Source of the DNA: Oligoflexus tunisiensis
Lineage (GTDB): Bacteria; Bdellovibrionota_B; Oligoflexia; Oligoflexales; Oligoflexaceae
Reading direction: 5' to 3'
Assembly: GCF_001748245.1 (NCBI RefSeq)
Contig: NZ_BDFO01000001.1
Location: forward strand, 5,311,778 to 5,375,777
DNA length: 64,000 bases
In this document: in pieces, positions 20,542-29,548 of the stretch
Numbering within the stretch: the stretch's first letter is position 1
Layout of the letters: each line of letters begins with the position of its first letter
Position numbers and translations under genes: made by a program
The notes under the pieces: model-generated
Told to the model about the DNA's origin: nothing
The model's input: the letters and a program-made list of their open reading frames with translations, nothing else
Databases searched by the model: none

Positions 20542-21840
20542 GCCCAGGTTTGCCTTGGAGGTTTCCACGTCGAGCGGCAGGGTCAGGAGAAAACGTCCGC
20601 CCGGCCCGCTTTCACAGGTCAGATCCCCTCCATACTGCTGCGCGATGCACCGCGCACTGTAAAGACTCAAACCGAGTCCGCTGCCCACATCCTTGGTGGT
20701 GAAAAAGGGCGTGAAAATCGAGCGCAATTTTTCCTCCGAAACACCAGGGCCGCTGTCCTCCACCTTGATCTGAATGCAGGCACGATCACAGCAGAGCGTC
20801 AGTTCAATGCGCGGTCGCACCTGACCAGCGAGCGCATCCAGGGCGTTATGGATCAAGCTCTCGACCACATCCAGGACACTATGCCGATGACAGAGCACGC
20901 GATAGCCCGGCGGCACGGTCGTGCGAAGGATCAGGTGCACACCCTGATCCTCCAGAATCCGACGACAACGCTGCTCTATCAGTCCCGCGATATCACGAGC
21001 GGGCCAGGATTCCGGCTGAGCCATCGGGATCAAACTTGAGCTTAAAAGTTTTTGCAGAATCTCATGAATGCGCTGGATGGCGGCATACCCGTGCCGCATG
21101 CGCACCTGCGCCGCCGGTTCCTTCAGGACCCCGAAGGTATTCTCCAGATTTTCCAGAGTCAGCTGCACGATGGCCAGGGGATTGTTGATTTCATGAGCCG
21201 CTCCAGCCGCCAGGCGACCGATGGCCACAAATTTTTCATCACGCGCCTGAACCCGATGCTTGCGCAGCGCCCGCCGAAAGCCGACATGGGTTTGCCAGAA
21301 AACCAGCGCCGACGGTGCGATCACACCGATAAAGGCTCCGGTGGAAAAAAGCAGCCTCGCATAAGGCTGGATGTCCTGGGGCAGCGGCTGATCCTGTGTC
21401 GGAAAAAGCTGAAGTTCCAGCAGCACGAAAAGCACAAAGGCACTCAGGATGGTCAGGACTATCCACCGCCGCTCCTTGGCCCGAAAGATCAAAAAGGGAA
21501 AGAGGGCCAGATCAAGATAAAAAATAGCGAACGGGCTCGATGGGCCATACGAGTAAACACCAAAGGCGACACTGGCCTGGCAAAGTGCGACAAACAGAAT
21601 GCGCGCCAGAAAAAAATATCGTCGCCGCGCTATCAAAGGGATGAGACCGAACAGAAGCAGAAAAGGCAACGCCTTATAAATCAGAAGGTCGTAATGCCCC
21701 GAGATCAGCAGAATCAGACTGAACCCGAGGGACAGAGCAATGGATACCACCATCGCTGCATTGAAAACAACAAGCTGAAGGCGCAGGTCCTGATCGGGCA
21801 GACGTTGCACACCATAAGATAGCATGGACTCCAACGTCAT
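20536..21840 (-). CDS. Multi-helix membrane sensor histidine kinase
   Basis: About 434 residues from ATG at 21840; an upstream in-frame start at 21906 is possible. Six hydrophobic helices in the first 190 residues form a membrane sensor without a sizeable periplasmic domain, similar in layout to 7TM or MASE-type sensors. HisKA is FVAIGRLAAGAAHEINNP and HATPase includes DSGPGVSEEKL and GSGLGLSLY. The HisKA resembles that of the soluble kinase encoded at 16909 on the other side of the 831-residue gene. No response regulator is adjacent. Confidence 0.87.
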   Translation of the reverse strand: MTLESMLSYGVQRLPDQDLRLQLVVFNAAMVVSIALSLGFSLILLISGHYDLLIYKALPFLLLFGLIPLIARRRYFFLARILFVALCQASVAFGVYSYGPSSPFAIFYLDLALFPFLIFRAKERRWIVLTILSAFVLFVLLELQLFPTQDQPLPQDIQPYARLLFSTGAFIGVIAPSALVFWQTHVGFRRALRKHRVQARDEKFVAIGRLAAGAAHEINNPLAIVQLTLENLENTFGVLKEPAAQVRMRHGYAAIQRIHEILQKLLSSSLIPMAQPESWPARDIAGLIEQRCRRILEDQGVHLILRTTVPPGYRVLCHRHSVLDVVESLIHNALDALAGQVRPRIELTLCCDRACIQIKVEDSGPGVSEEKLRSIFTPFFTTKDVGSGLGLSLYSARCIAQQYGGDLTCESGPGGRFLLTLPLDVETSKANLGS

Positions 21841-22062
21841 CTTCAATCCTGAACCGCTTTTTCTCACCGACTGCTTCCCCGTCCTGGCCTGGCGCGTTCT
21901 ATGCACATGGAATATGGCTGGCGCATTCCCTCTCTGTCAAACATCAAGTGTCCTGACGCGAGCTCATACTAACGGGAATTATGTGGAATGAATAGATGCG
22001 GATGTATACTTAAGAAAACCTGGAGGAGGTGGCGACCCTCGGCCAAGGGTCGCATTGATCGA

Positions 22063-23517
22063 TTACTCGGGTTGCCAGAAGCGGGCTGTCTCAGGGAGTC
22101 CGTAACGCTTGCGGATGGTTTTGTGGACCCGATCCAGACCCTGATACGAAAGAATTACTTCCTCATGCCCCGGTTCTACAATTATGTGGGCATAACCCTG
22201 CTCCCGAAATTTCGGATCATTCAAGGCCGCTTCGAGATCCTTGAGGTGCTGAATTGCGCGGCCATTGACCTGCGCAACAAACACGTCCTCCATTTCATGA
22301 TAGCCCTTGTTGTATTCAATCGGCAGGACTCTTTGTAAAACCACGGCGCGTGCCTTGCCGTCGGCGCTGGGATTTCGCTGGTACTCCGCTTCAAATAGAT
22401 AAGGCAGAGGTGCCCGACGTTTCCATTGGGAACCCCAGCTGTGCATAAGACCAGCAGAAAGCTCCTGAAATAAAAAACCACCGAAGATAATATAAACCGG
22501 CTGGGAGAGTGCTGGCGGTGGAATACGCTCATGAGAAGGATCATACGGAGGCATGACCTTTTCCACTTTGATCTTTTCCCCCTTGCGCAGAAGGGTTAGA
22601 CGCACACGATCGCCAGCGGCAATCTCCGCGAGCTGACTGAGATAGGAGATGCGGCCCCAGCGCGGATGCTCAAAGGATCCGCGCGCTGAAATACGCACAC
22701 CTTGAAATTCAAGCAGCACGTCACCCACCTGCACAAGATCGGCAAATGGTGAATTCGCATGCACCCTTTGAATCCAGACCCCATCATTCTCCTTGTCGGC
22801 CTTGGCCCAATCACGCAGGTAAGGCGATAGCATGGAACTGACCTTAAAACCAGGATCAACGAAACTGCGGTAAGGTGGATCACGCCAGCTTTCCAGGAAG
22901 CGCTTGACGAGGCGACTCGGCAGGGCAAAGACAGAACTGGACGATTGACCGATGGCGACAGCGACCAATTTTTCATCACGCAGGATCGGTTCAAACCAGC
23001 CATATCCCGACCGTCGCATTTCAAAGACATATTGCGGCAGAGGATATTCCGCCAGGTATACAGGACGGACTTCCACCTCGCGCAGTTTGATCGCGTTGCC
23101 GACCAATGTTTCCGCTTCGAGCCCCTGATAAAGGATAACATTGTCGCCCAGCCTCAAATCCGATCCGAGCGGCAGGGCTTCGAGTTCGGGTGGCGCCTCG
23201 GCTTCAAAACGGAGGACGGCGAGATTGGCAATCTCATCGACGAATTCAATCTTCAAAGGATAGCGCTTCGGATCCCCCAGTTTTTCCGCCTCCAGGTACC
23301 GCGCTTCCTTCACGGCGAAGGCTGCGGTGAGCAGAGTCCTCTCATCGAGCACCACAGCCATGTGCGACATGCGTTCATTTTGTTTGGCCGTCCAGGGCGC
23401 ATCGTAATCCGTCCTTTGCACCACCGAATGAATGCGCAGGATGCTGTCTTCCAAACTTTTCGCAAGCAGAGGCTGTCCGAACCAGATCAGCAGAAAACTC
23501 AGCCAGATTCTTTTCAT
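22063..23517 (-). CDS. Catalytically dead Deg-like protease paralogue with PDZ domain
   Basis: 484 residues with signal peptide (cleavage near LLAKS). It aligns with the Deg protease encoded just upstream: same trypsin-like fold, a PDZ domain (VHANSPFADLVQVGDVLLEF) and a C-terminal segment (IIFGGFLFQEL) matching FAGLVFTSL of its partner. All three catalytic positions are changed: the His becomes Phe67 (LLTAAF), the Asp becomes Asn98 (ANLAVL), and the GNSGG motif is absent (SGYGWFEP). It is therefore a pseudoprotease, likely scaffolding or regulating its partner in the periplasm. Its ATG overlaps the partner stop by four bases (ATGA). Confidence 0.85.
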   Translation of the reverse strand: MKRIWLSFLLIWFGQPLLAKSLEDSILRIHSVVQRTDYDAPWTAKQNERMSHMAVVLDERTLLTAAFAVKEARYLEAEKLGDPKRYPLKIEFVDEIANLAVLRFEAEAPPELEALPLGSDLRLGDNVILYQGLEAETLVGNAIKLREVEVRPVYLAEYPLPQYVFEMRRSGYGWFEPILRDEKLVAVAIGQSSSSVFALPSRLVKRFLESWRDPPYRSFVDPGFKVSSMLSPYLRDWAKADKENDGVWIQRVHANSPFADLVQVGDVLLEFQGVRISARGSFEHPRWGRISYLSQLAEIAAGDRVRLTLLRKGEKIKVEKVMPPYDPSHERIPPPALSQPVYIIFGGFLFQELSAGLMHSWGSQWKRRAPLPYLFEAEYQRNPSADGKARAVVLQRVLPIEYNKGYHEMEDVFVAQVNGRAIQHLKDLEAALNDPKFREQGYAHIIVEPGHEEVILSYQGLDRVHKTIRKRYGLPETARFWQPE

Positions 23518-25031
23518 TTCTCCGCTCCCCAGTCCGCGGTCGCACCATCATCATCGGGTCCAAGCCAGCGCGTTAAAGGAATTTTGTAGCGCTGCGTAAT
23601 TTCCTTGTCGGCATGGCGCGAGGCCTCGAGCGGCAGAATCAAGGGCACGTCCTCCTGCCAGAATTCAAATTTCAGGTGGGGCTGATCCGCTTCGTCGAGC
23701 ACCCGGGCGAGATCCTCCAGGGACAAAACCTTTTTGCCATTCACGCGCGTCAGCACCGCATCCATGAAATATCCTGCAAAGGTATTCACGGCATGAGGCA
23801 GGCGCTGAGCGAGCACGATCACATCACGTGCGCCCTGCAGCTCTTTGATATGGGAAAAATGATTGTGAATGTAACGCAAATGAAGCGGGGCATCGATCAT
23901 CCAGGCGCGTCCCCAGATCTCCAGAAAATCCCGACTCAGGCTGGTAAAGACCAGACCCGCGAACTTGAGAAAGCGCGGCTGATTGAGAAAGATGTGTGCT
24001 CCGCTGTAGAAAGGCTCCTTGGCCTGCAGCAGCACGTTGATGCTCTGCCTTTTCCCCTGCCGCAGGATATCAAGCCGGAGTGCATCGCCTCTCTGCTTCA
24101 GATCATAGAGCACCCGAAACGGCAACCGATCCCGCAGATAGGAAATCTTGCCATCCACGCCGACCGGCTTGCCGTCGATGGCGAGGATGATATCGCCCGA
24201 GGCCACCGATCCCGCAAGTGGGGAATAGGAGGCCACCTCGCTGACCTTCACGCCGCCCTCGCCGGCTTTCAAACCGTGATAACGCCGGGTCGCGGTATTT
24301 TCGAGCGCGCCGTCCTGCACGTTGAAGCCCTGGACGGGATGACCATCATAACGCCCGTCGGCAATATCGGTGAGAAAGCGTTTGATGACCGGCGTGGGAA
24401 TAATGTAGCCGGTATTCTCCGCGCCTGTGAAGGCCTGAAACGCAACCCCTACGGCCACTTGCCCCTGCAGGACAGGACCACCGCTGTTGCCCGGGTTGAT
24501 GGCGGAATCCACCTGCACCAGCAGGTGACTCTCCGCTCCCGAGTGCACATAACGGCGATAGCTCACCCGCGAGACCACGCCCTGGGTGATCGAAAGCTGT
24601 TCCCCTCCGGTGGGATAGCCGACGGTATTCACCATTTCCCGCACATCCGGGATATCGCCAAAGCCGATCGGTGTTACACCATAGAAATAGCCAGGATCCT
24701 GGACTTCGAGAAGGGCCAGATCACAGTCATGGGCCATGAATTTCACCCGCGCGCTGACCGGCTCATCATCTCCGTCCCTGAGCACGGAAATGAATTTGCC
24801 ATTGGCCACCACATGCGCGTTGGTGAGGATTCCGGCCTGGCCGATATAAAAACCGGTGCCCGAGGAGGACTTCACCGGCTGATGATTCCACGGTTGTTTA
24901 TAGTCGGGTTCCTGGGAAATCACGCGAACTTTAAAAATGGCCTTGCGGACCGGCCCCAATTCCACGGCATTTCCCTGTGTGGATCCCAGCATCAGGGCAA
25001 GTGCCAGGATCCTCCAGCCTCTTTTGAACAT
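23514..25031 (-). CDS. Periplasmic Deg/HtrA-family serine protease (Deg9-like)
   Basis: 505 residues from an ATG with TTGAGG before it; a longer open frame lacks this and spoils the signal peptide. Catalytic triad is intact: His73 (LTNAHV), Asp104 (DCDLALLEV), Ser183 (PGNSGGPV). A PDZ domain follows (VASGDIILAIDGKP), then a second C-terminal domain with FAGLVFTSLSRDFLE, a signature of the plant Deg9/Deg2-type and related bacterial proteases rather than E. coli DegP. Expected to degrade or refold misfolded periplasmic proteins. It sits in a leftward operon after a lipoprotein gene (7-base gap) and is translationally coupled to the pseudoprotease. Confidence 0.9.
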   Translation of the reverse strand: MFKRGWRILALALMLGSTQGNAVELGPVRKAIFKVRVISQEPDYKQPWNHQPVKSSSGTGFYIGQAGILTNAHVVANGKFISVLRDGDDEPVSARVKFMAHDCDLALLEVQDPGYFYGVTPIGFGDIPDVREMVNTVGYPTGGEQLSITQGVVSRVSYRRYVHSGAESHLLVQVDSAINPGNSGGPVLQGQVAVGVAFQAFTGAENTGYIIPTPVIKRFLTDIADGRYDGHPVQGFNVQDGALENTATRRYHGLKAGEGGVKVSEVASYSPLAGSVASGDIILAIDGKPVGVDGKISYLRDRLPFRVLYDLKQRGDALRLDILRQGKRQSINVLLQAKEPFYSGAHIFLNQPRFLKFAGLVFTSLSRDFLEIWGRAWMIDAPLHLRYIHNHFSHIKELQGARDVIVLAQRLPHAVNTFAGYFMDAVLTRVNGKKVLSLEDLARVLDEADQPHLKFEFWQEDVPLILPLEASRHADKEITQRYKIPLTRWLGPDDDGATADWGAEK

Positions 25032-25038
25032 ATGAACC

Positions 25039-26319
25039 TCAAGGCGTCTCACAGCTCGCAATCGCCTGCGTGCTGATCTGTCGATAGGCATTACAAAGAT
25101 CCGAGCGTTCCTGATCACTCAGCTGGCCCGAATCGATTTTTGTCGTAATTTGTTTTTTCAGCTCCGTGGCCATGCCTTCGGTCAGCTGATCCTTAAAGGC
25201 AACGGCCCCTTCATCCTTGTCACCCGCGCCCGCCCCGCTGCTGCCAATCTTATCCTTCTGACCCTGCAGTTCCGCGATGGCATCCACGATACCCTTGGAG
25301 AGGGACGGGGGCACAGCGGCCATGTGTTGAAAGGCCAGCGAAACCGTTTGCAGGTCGTTGAACATCGCGGTCAGCATGGAAGCACGTGCGGCATTGACCT
25401 CGGTGGGCAGAATAATATCCACCACTGCTGCAAGATCCTGAACGGCCTGGACGTACTCCGTCAGCGAGGCAATTTCCCCCTGATTTTCCAGAATGGCCGC
25501 ACGTTTCTGCAGATTGGGCGTCACACCATCCTGAGTATAAAGAACTACCTGATGAAAGGCGATCGCTTCCACCAGATGAGAGACCGCCCAAATGAAGAGA
25601 GCGTTGCTGCCCGCCCCTTCCACGTCCTCATCCCGAACGCAGGCCTCCGCCGCATGCCGAATATCAGGCTGCTCGCCCAGAATCTTGACTGAAGAAGGCA
25701 TGAAGGGACAAATGACCTCAACCGCACGCGCAATATGCTGCAGCGTGGAGGAGTCCGAGACGCGGGCCTCGGGTGCGGCCTTGGGCAGATAAACGGGCAG
25801 GCTGCGGAAGGGGCCTGTCGTTGGCGCTCCTTCCAGCGTATCGAGGCGGTTGCCTGCGAGTGTGATGGCTTCATAATCACTTGAACCAAGGCCGACCAGA
25901 CTCGCCAGGGCCGTGAGTTGGCTGGAGGCATTGCCGGATTCCGTCAGGGCGGGGGCATCCGCTTCCTCAGCCGTGTCCTCGCTGGCATTCTTCTCGATCA
26001 TCTTGCGGGTCAGCTGAAACATATCCAGCCCGGCCACTCCCAGATGACAGTAACCGGCCTGGACCGCGCAGGCTCCGCAGTCCGGCGCCAGGGCCACGGC
26101 TGCTTCCGCATCGCTCAACGCGCCCTCATAGTCCCCAGCATCCTGCCGAATGCGGGAACGCGAAAGCAGGGCGCCCGCATCGTGCTCCACGGAGGACGCT
26201 GCAATCAAACCCATGATATTGGTGGATTCAGAGCAGCCCGACAAAAGCAGGACGAGGACGAGCGGCAGATTCCTTATGAAACTTTCTCGTGCGCGATGTT
26301 GCGGAGCACGTCTTCCCAT
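25039..26319 (-). CDS. Lipoprotein with TPR-like helical repeats
   Basis: About 426 residues. A lipobox LLLSGC (Cys29 from the ATG at 26319) marks a lipoprotein. One TPR-like unit is visible (DAGDYEGALSDAEAAVALAP), followed by a long Ala/Leu/Asp-rich helical region with conserved cysteine pairs (CGAC). The start is awkward: the ATG lies 46 bases inside the preceding regulator gene, has only a weak ribosome binding site, and gives an unusually long, arginine-rich n-region; an ATA codon nearer the lipobox would give a more normal signal peptide but is not an accepted start. The following Deg gene begins 7 bases after its stop. Confidence 0.75.
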   Translation of the reverse strand: MGRRAPQHRARESFIRNLPLVLVLLLSGCSESTNIMGLIAASSVEHDAGALLSRSRIRQDAGDYEGALSDAEAAVALAPDCGACAVQAGYCHLGVAGLDMFQLTRKMIEKNASEDTAEEADAPALTESGNASSQLTALASLVGLGSSDYEAITLAGNRLDTLEGAPTTGPFRSLPVYLPKAAPEARVSDSSTLQHIARAVEVICPFMPSSVKILGEQPDIRHAAEACVRDEDVEGAGSNALFIWAVSHLVEAIAFHQVVLYTQDGVTPNLQKRAAILENQGEIASLTEYVQAVQDLAAVVDIILPTEVNAARASMLTAMFNDLQTVSLAFQHMAAVPPSLSKGIVDAIAELQGQKDKIGSSGAGAGDKDEGAVAFKDQLTEGMATELKKQITTKIDSGQLSDQERSDLCNAYRQISTQAIASCETP

Positions 26320-26705
26320 GATTCGATGCAATCCAGTACCCTCTGAAAGGTCGAGCGGATCTCGCTGGGATTAAATGGTTTCTGAATAAACGCATCAGCA
26401 CCATCATTGTAGCAGGTAAGGGCTTTGGTATAACTCAAGTTTCCCGTAATGATCACCGTTTTGATACCGCGACCCATTTGCTTCACGCGCAGGTTGATCT
26501 GATCCCCATCCATACCCGGCATGCGCACCTCGGTCACCACCACGCGCACGGGATTCGTTTCCACAAAGTTGATGGCGCCTTCCGGCTCATTGAAAAAATG
26601 AGCGGCAAAGACCCCGGGAAACATATCCTCAAGGTATTCCGCGAGAACGCCTGCGAGGTCCCTCTCATCGTCCACGATCACCATCAGATAGGGTTTACTG
26701 AACAC
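26274..26705 (-). CDS. Stand-alone receiver-domain protein with Glu replacing the phosphoacceptor Asp
   Basis: 143 residues from a GTG with GGGAGAAAC upstream. It is a single receiver (CheY-like) domain: acidic pair Asp12-Asp13, the TG switch position (VIITGN), and Lys in FIQKPFNP. At the phosphorylation site the sequence is TEVRMPGMDG, with Glu59 where Asp is normal; the codon is GAG. Glu often mimics a phosphorylated state, so the protein may be locked active or act without phosphorylation. No DNA-binding domain. It leads into the lipoprotein-Deg-pseudoDeg genes, with overlap to the first. Confidence 0.88.
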   Translation of the reverse strand: MFSKPYLMVIVDDERDLAGVLAEYLEDMFPGVFAAHFFNEPEGAINFVETNPVRVVVTEVRMPGMDGDQINLRVKQMGRGIKTVIITGNLSYTKALTCYNDGADAFIQKPFNPSEIRSTFQRVLDCIESWEDVLRNIAHEKVS

Positions 26706-26788
26706 AGTCGTTTCTCCCTTGGTCAGAGCCAGCCTGCGGGTAATTGTGTATCCCCCGGAACGGTCGTGAGGGATACGTAGGGATAGAG

Positions 26789-27550
26789 CTATTGTCTTTG
26801 ATTTAAGCGAGCGACGCAACCAGGCGCCTGAAGAATGAAGGCGGGGTTCCAGCGGCGTTTGAACTCATAGCGCAGAGGCAGACCACTGCTCATTTCAAGC
26901 ATGGAACAGCCTGCAGCACGAGCCACCGCATCACCGGCGCCGATGTCCCAGGCGGACAAAGGGCTGAATCGCGGATAGAAATGGGCTTCGCCCTTGGCCA
27001 CCAGACAATACTTGATCGAGGAGCCGATTTTGATCACGGCGTTCAGTTCATTGTCGTGCACGAAACCCTCGAACTCCTTTTCAGGCCGCGAGGCGCTGCA
27101 GACGGCCACGCGATCCGGGCCCCAGACGGGCTGCACCCTTTTTTGATTGATGCGGAACCCCTCCGATGAGCCGGAATAAAGCTCCTCACGCTCCGGGGCG
27201 TAGACCACACCCGTCACAGGGACACCCTGATCGATCAGGGCGATGTTCACGGTAAAGGTGGGGCGGCGGGCGATGAACTCCTTGGTCCCGTCCACCGGAT
27301 CGATGAGCCAATAGGTCGAGATGGAATCGGCGTCCGGCCAGGATTCGCCGCTGCCTTCCTCAGAAATGATGGGCCAGGCGGCGAGCTCCCGCAGACCGCG
27401 GCAGATGATCTCATTGGACACCAAATCCGCCCGCGTGACAGGCGACTGGTCATCCTTGGCTTTGACGTCAAACTGACCGCTTCGATAGACTTTCATGACG
27501 GCCTCACCCGCTTGCAGGGCGAGGTCTTCCAGGCGCGTGATAGGGATCAT
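26789..27550 (-). CDS. cysQ: 3'(2'),5'-bisphosphate nucleotidase CysQ
   Basis: 253 residues of the inositol-monophosphatase superfamily. The metal-binding motif IDPVDGTKEF, the acidic ISEEGSGE site and the C-terminal WDIGAGDAVARAAG are present; the KEF ending after DGT is typical of CysQ rather than of inositol monophosphatase. It hydrolyses 3'-phosphoadenosine 5'-phosphate left from sulfate assimilation and other sulfotransfer reactions. Its ATG overlaps the yqeY stop by four bases, so the two are coupled. Confidence 0.9.
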   Translation of the reverse strand: MIPITRLEDLALQAGEAVMKVYRSGQFDVKAKDDQSPVTRADLVSNEIICRGLRELAAWPIISEEGSGESWPDADSISTYWLIDPVDGTKEFIARRPTFTVNIALIDQGVPVTGVVYAPEREELYSGSSEGFRINQKRVQPVWGPDRVAVCSASRPEKEFEGFVHDNELNAVIKIGSSIKYCLVAKGEAHFYPRFSPLSAWDIGAGDAVARAAGCSMLEMSSGLPLRYEFKRRWNPAFILQAPGCVARLNQRQ

Positions 27551-27942
27551 GATTTCACGCTATCACCCATATAACTTTCCACAATATCGATTTCCTGAGC
27601 TATTTCGGTACGTTTGTCACCTTCGGGATAGGCGTCGAGTGATTTTTTCAGCTTCTTCCGGTAGGCCGTTATGACTTTGAGGGCCTGCTCATCTTCCAGT
27701 GTGGTGCTGCGTTGGTCGGAAGTCATGGCATACTTAAACTCGGAGAGCAGCATGCGCAGCACACCGGTTTTAAACTTGTCTCTGGCCCTCATGGCAGTCT
27801 TCATGTCTTCGGAGATCCGTTCCATCAAACTCAAGGCACCTGCTCCTTCGGCGGTTGAACCAACAAGTGTCCTGAGGTTACCCCAAAGGGCCGCCAGCTG
27901 CCACGGATTTTGCTTGAATATCCCGAAGGCTTTCTGGTACAT
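27547..27942 (-). CDS. yqeY: YqeY/GatB-like domain protein
   Basis: 131 residues from an ATG preceded by AGGAGAAGAG; a far longer in-frame extension is rejected. The family core begins with LSLMERISEDMKTAMRARDK and continues with VLRMLLSEFKYA and TAYRKKLKKSLDAY. YqeY proteins resemble the C-terminal tRNA-binding domain of GatB and are thought to act near aminoacyl-tRNA metabolism, but the role is not proven. About 35 residues precede the core and the C-terminus is short, so the domain looks slightly truncated compared with the usual 150 residues. Confidence 0.82.
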   Translation of the reverse strand: MYQKAFGIFKQNPWQLAALWGNLRTLVGSTAEGAGALSLMERISEDMKTAMRARDKFKTGVLRMLLSEFKYAMTSDQRSTTLEDEQALKVITAYRKKLKKSLDAYPEGDKRTEIAQEIDIVESYMGDSVKS

Positions 27943-27987
27943 CTCTTCTCCTGGTATTGGCTGCTTATGATTTAAGGATATCAAACC

Positions 27988-28155
27988 ATGGCAAAAGGCA
28001 AACAGGCCCGTGAACTTATCCGCCTCGTTTCTTCCGCAGGAACCGGGTATTTCTATACGACCTCGAAAAAACGCGGTCAGGAAAAACTTCAGCTGAAGAA
28101 GTACGATCCTAAAGTGAAGCAACACGTTGTGTTCAAAGAAGCCAAGATCAAGTAA
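27988..28155 (+). CDS. rpmG: Ribosomal protein bL33
   Basis: A 55-residue gene, easily missed because of its size. The translation starts [20 protein letters not shown] and contains [10 protein letters not shown] and [20 protein letters not shown], the standard bL33 pattern. It lacks the zinc-binding CxxC pairs, so it is the zinc-free (C-) form. AAGGATATCAAACC precedes the ATG. It is divergent from yqeY and followed by a strong terminator. Confidence 0.95.
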   Translation: MAKGKQARELIRLVSSAGTGYFYTTSKKRGQEKLQLKKYDPKVKQHVVFKEAKIK

Positions 28156-28180
28156 TTGATCCTGACTTTGTGAATATAAA

Positions 28181-28216
28181 AGCGAGCCTGGACGTGATCC
28201 AAGGCTCGCTTTTTTT
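28181..28216 (+). terminator. Rho-independent terminator after rpmG
   Basis: Perfect eight-base arms AGCGAGCC (28181-28188) and GGCTCGCT (28203-28210) followed by seven T. It separates rpmG from the convergent small membrane protein gene. Confidence 0.9.
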
Positions 28217-28230
28217 CGTGCGTTCGACTC

Positions 28231-28479
28231 TCAGAGGACCGGAAAGTGGATGAACTGATAAATCATCAAACTACACGCCAGCAGCACGAGTGAGACCAGA
28301 CAGACGATCACGTTCGTCAGCATCTGCACCTTCGATCCACGCGTGGCCCGACCATCAAAATTCATGGTCCCATAGAGCTGGCGGTGAGCTTTACGCCACT
28401 CCAGGATGAGAGCGCGTGCGCTCATGCCCGCGGTCACGAGACTAAGAGACATAATGATCAGAATAATGCCCTGAGCCAT
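28231..28479 (-). CDS. Small two-helix membrane protein
   Basis: 82 residues from an ATG with GTGAGGG upstream; the open frame extends further but without another good site. Two hydrophobic helices (about 3-20 and 55-78) flank a basic loop (EWRKAHRQLYG). No family recognised. It is likely a real gene because the start site, composition and terminator placement agree. Confidence 0.6.
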   Translation of the reverse strand: MAQGIILIIMSLSLVTAGMSARALILEWRKAHRQLYGTMNFDGRATRGSKVQMLTNVIVCLVSLVLLACSLMIYQFIHFPVL

Positions 28480-28817
28480 ACGTTTTACCCTCACGGTTGG
28501 TTTGCACTGTTGAGCAGAGACTCTATATTCCCCTTCGCGCAAAACGATGATCCCTCGAGTTAATTCTTCAAAATTCTGGTTTTATTGGCTTTATTTTGTA
28601 AAAAAACCGGTGCTTCGGTTTGCGACTAATCCAAAAGAAGGGCACACGAATGGTGTACAACCCATATTCCTACCGCGTGAAAGAATGGGCCGCCTTGCAT
28701 GGTATCCGGCAAACTTTTATACAAAAAGGAAGGATTCAACCTGCACCTTGATTTTCTTACAGGATGCGCCTTATACCCCTTGAGTTGTCACAAGCAAAAT
28801 TCAAAAAGAGGAATGCG
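28480..28817 (+). other. AT-rich gene-free stretch
   Basis: About 340 bases, distinctly richer in A/T than the flanking genes. It contains a small hairpin (AAACCG 28604-28609 with CGGTTT 28616-28621) and a candidate promoter near its right end (listed separately). A 78-codon open frame inside has no ribosome binding site and no similarity, so I do not call it. Confidence 0.5.
28748..28777 (+). promoter_or_regulatory. Candidate promoter for the 28.8 kb secreted-protein gene
   Basis: TTGATT (28748-28753) and TATACC (28772-28777) separated by 18 bases, about 40 bases before the gene start. Matches are partial. Confidence 0.35.
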
Positions 28818-29537
28818 ATGAAATTGAATCTTTTCAGCCTTGTACTCTCGTTGTTGTTGGCGACACCTCTTTTCGCGCAAGGGAACCAGCCTGTTTGGAA
28901 TAATCTGAAAACCATGCAAATGCGAATACCCTATGGCCAATCGGTCTATTCCTTTCCATTAACGACGCCGCGACGCATCACACCTTTCCGTATTACGTTT
29001 GTACCAACGCGGGCCTGTACAAGGTTCTCCGTTTATCCACGGGTCCGCTACCAGGGCAGCAATACGCTGAGTGAAGTTCGCTTTCAAAATAATCTTTTCG
29101 TGACGGATAATAAGAAGGTGGAGCTGATCGAAATCAATTTCGTGCAGAATACCTACCGTTGGCAGGACTGCAGCATTTCGATCCAAAGCATGGCGACCGT
29201 CGCCCCCGTCCCGCCCCAGCGCGTCTTTGCTGGCGTCGTGGATCATGCCGGTGGCTTTGTGAATCGGAAGCCGGTCGCCCTTCAGGGGTCCTACTATACC
29301 CAGGATATCGAACTGGTCATTCCCGACTACTGTAGCGAATACGAGGTGGCCGACCTCGGCGTCGTGACCAGCGATGGCACCACCTTTGTCGCTCCGGAAA
29401 GCACGCGCTCACGGACCATCAGCTATCATCTGCCCCAGCCGATGACGGTGGCAAGCCTGGAGGTCAGCCTGCTGGCACCCCGTGCTCAATCCTGCCAAAT
29501 TCCTGTTTACGTGCGGCCACTCACCAGCCCTCGTTAA
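28818..29537 (+). CDS. Exported protein of unknown function
   Basis: 239 residues with a clear signal peptide (LFSLVLSLLLATPLFAQG). ATG at 28818 has AGAGGAATGCG before it; an earlier in-frame ATG would spoil the signal peptide. The mature part seems to hold two similar beta-rich halves of about 100 residues, each beginning with a stretch like YSFPLTTP or QGSYYTQDI and containing paired cysteines (for example CTRF, DCSI, DYCSEY, SCQI). No enzyme motif. First of five consecutive exported proteins. Confidence 0.7.
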   Translation: MKLNLFSLVLSLLLATPLFAQGNQPVWNNLKTMQMRIPYGQSVYSFPLTTPRRITPFRITFVPTRACTRFSVYPRVRYQGSNTLSEVRFQNNLFVTDNKKVELIEINFVQNTYRWQDCSISIQSMATVAPVPPQRVFAGVVDHAGGFVNRKPVALQGSYYTQDIELVIPDYCSEYEVADLGVVTSDGTTFVAPESTRSRTISYHLPQPMTVASLEVSLLAPRAQSCQIPVYVRPLTSPR

Positions 29538-29548
29538 TCTGTGCCGCT

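Noticed and set aside
26319-26331. TTG start for the TPR lipoprotein
   Set aside because: It would extend an already long n-region; the ATG at 26319 is preferred though still weak.
28547-28783. A 78-codon open frame on the plus strand
   Set aside because: No ribosome binding site, AT-rich non-coding composition, and it overlaps the leader of the real gene at 28818.
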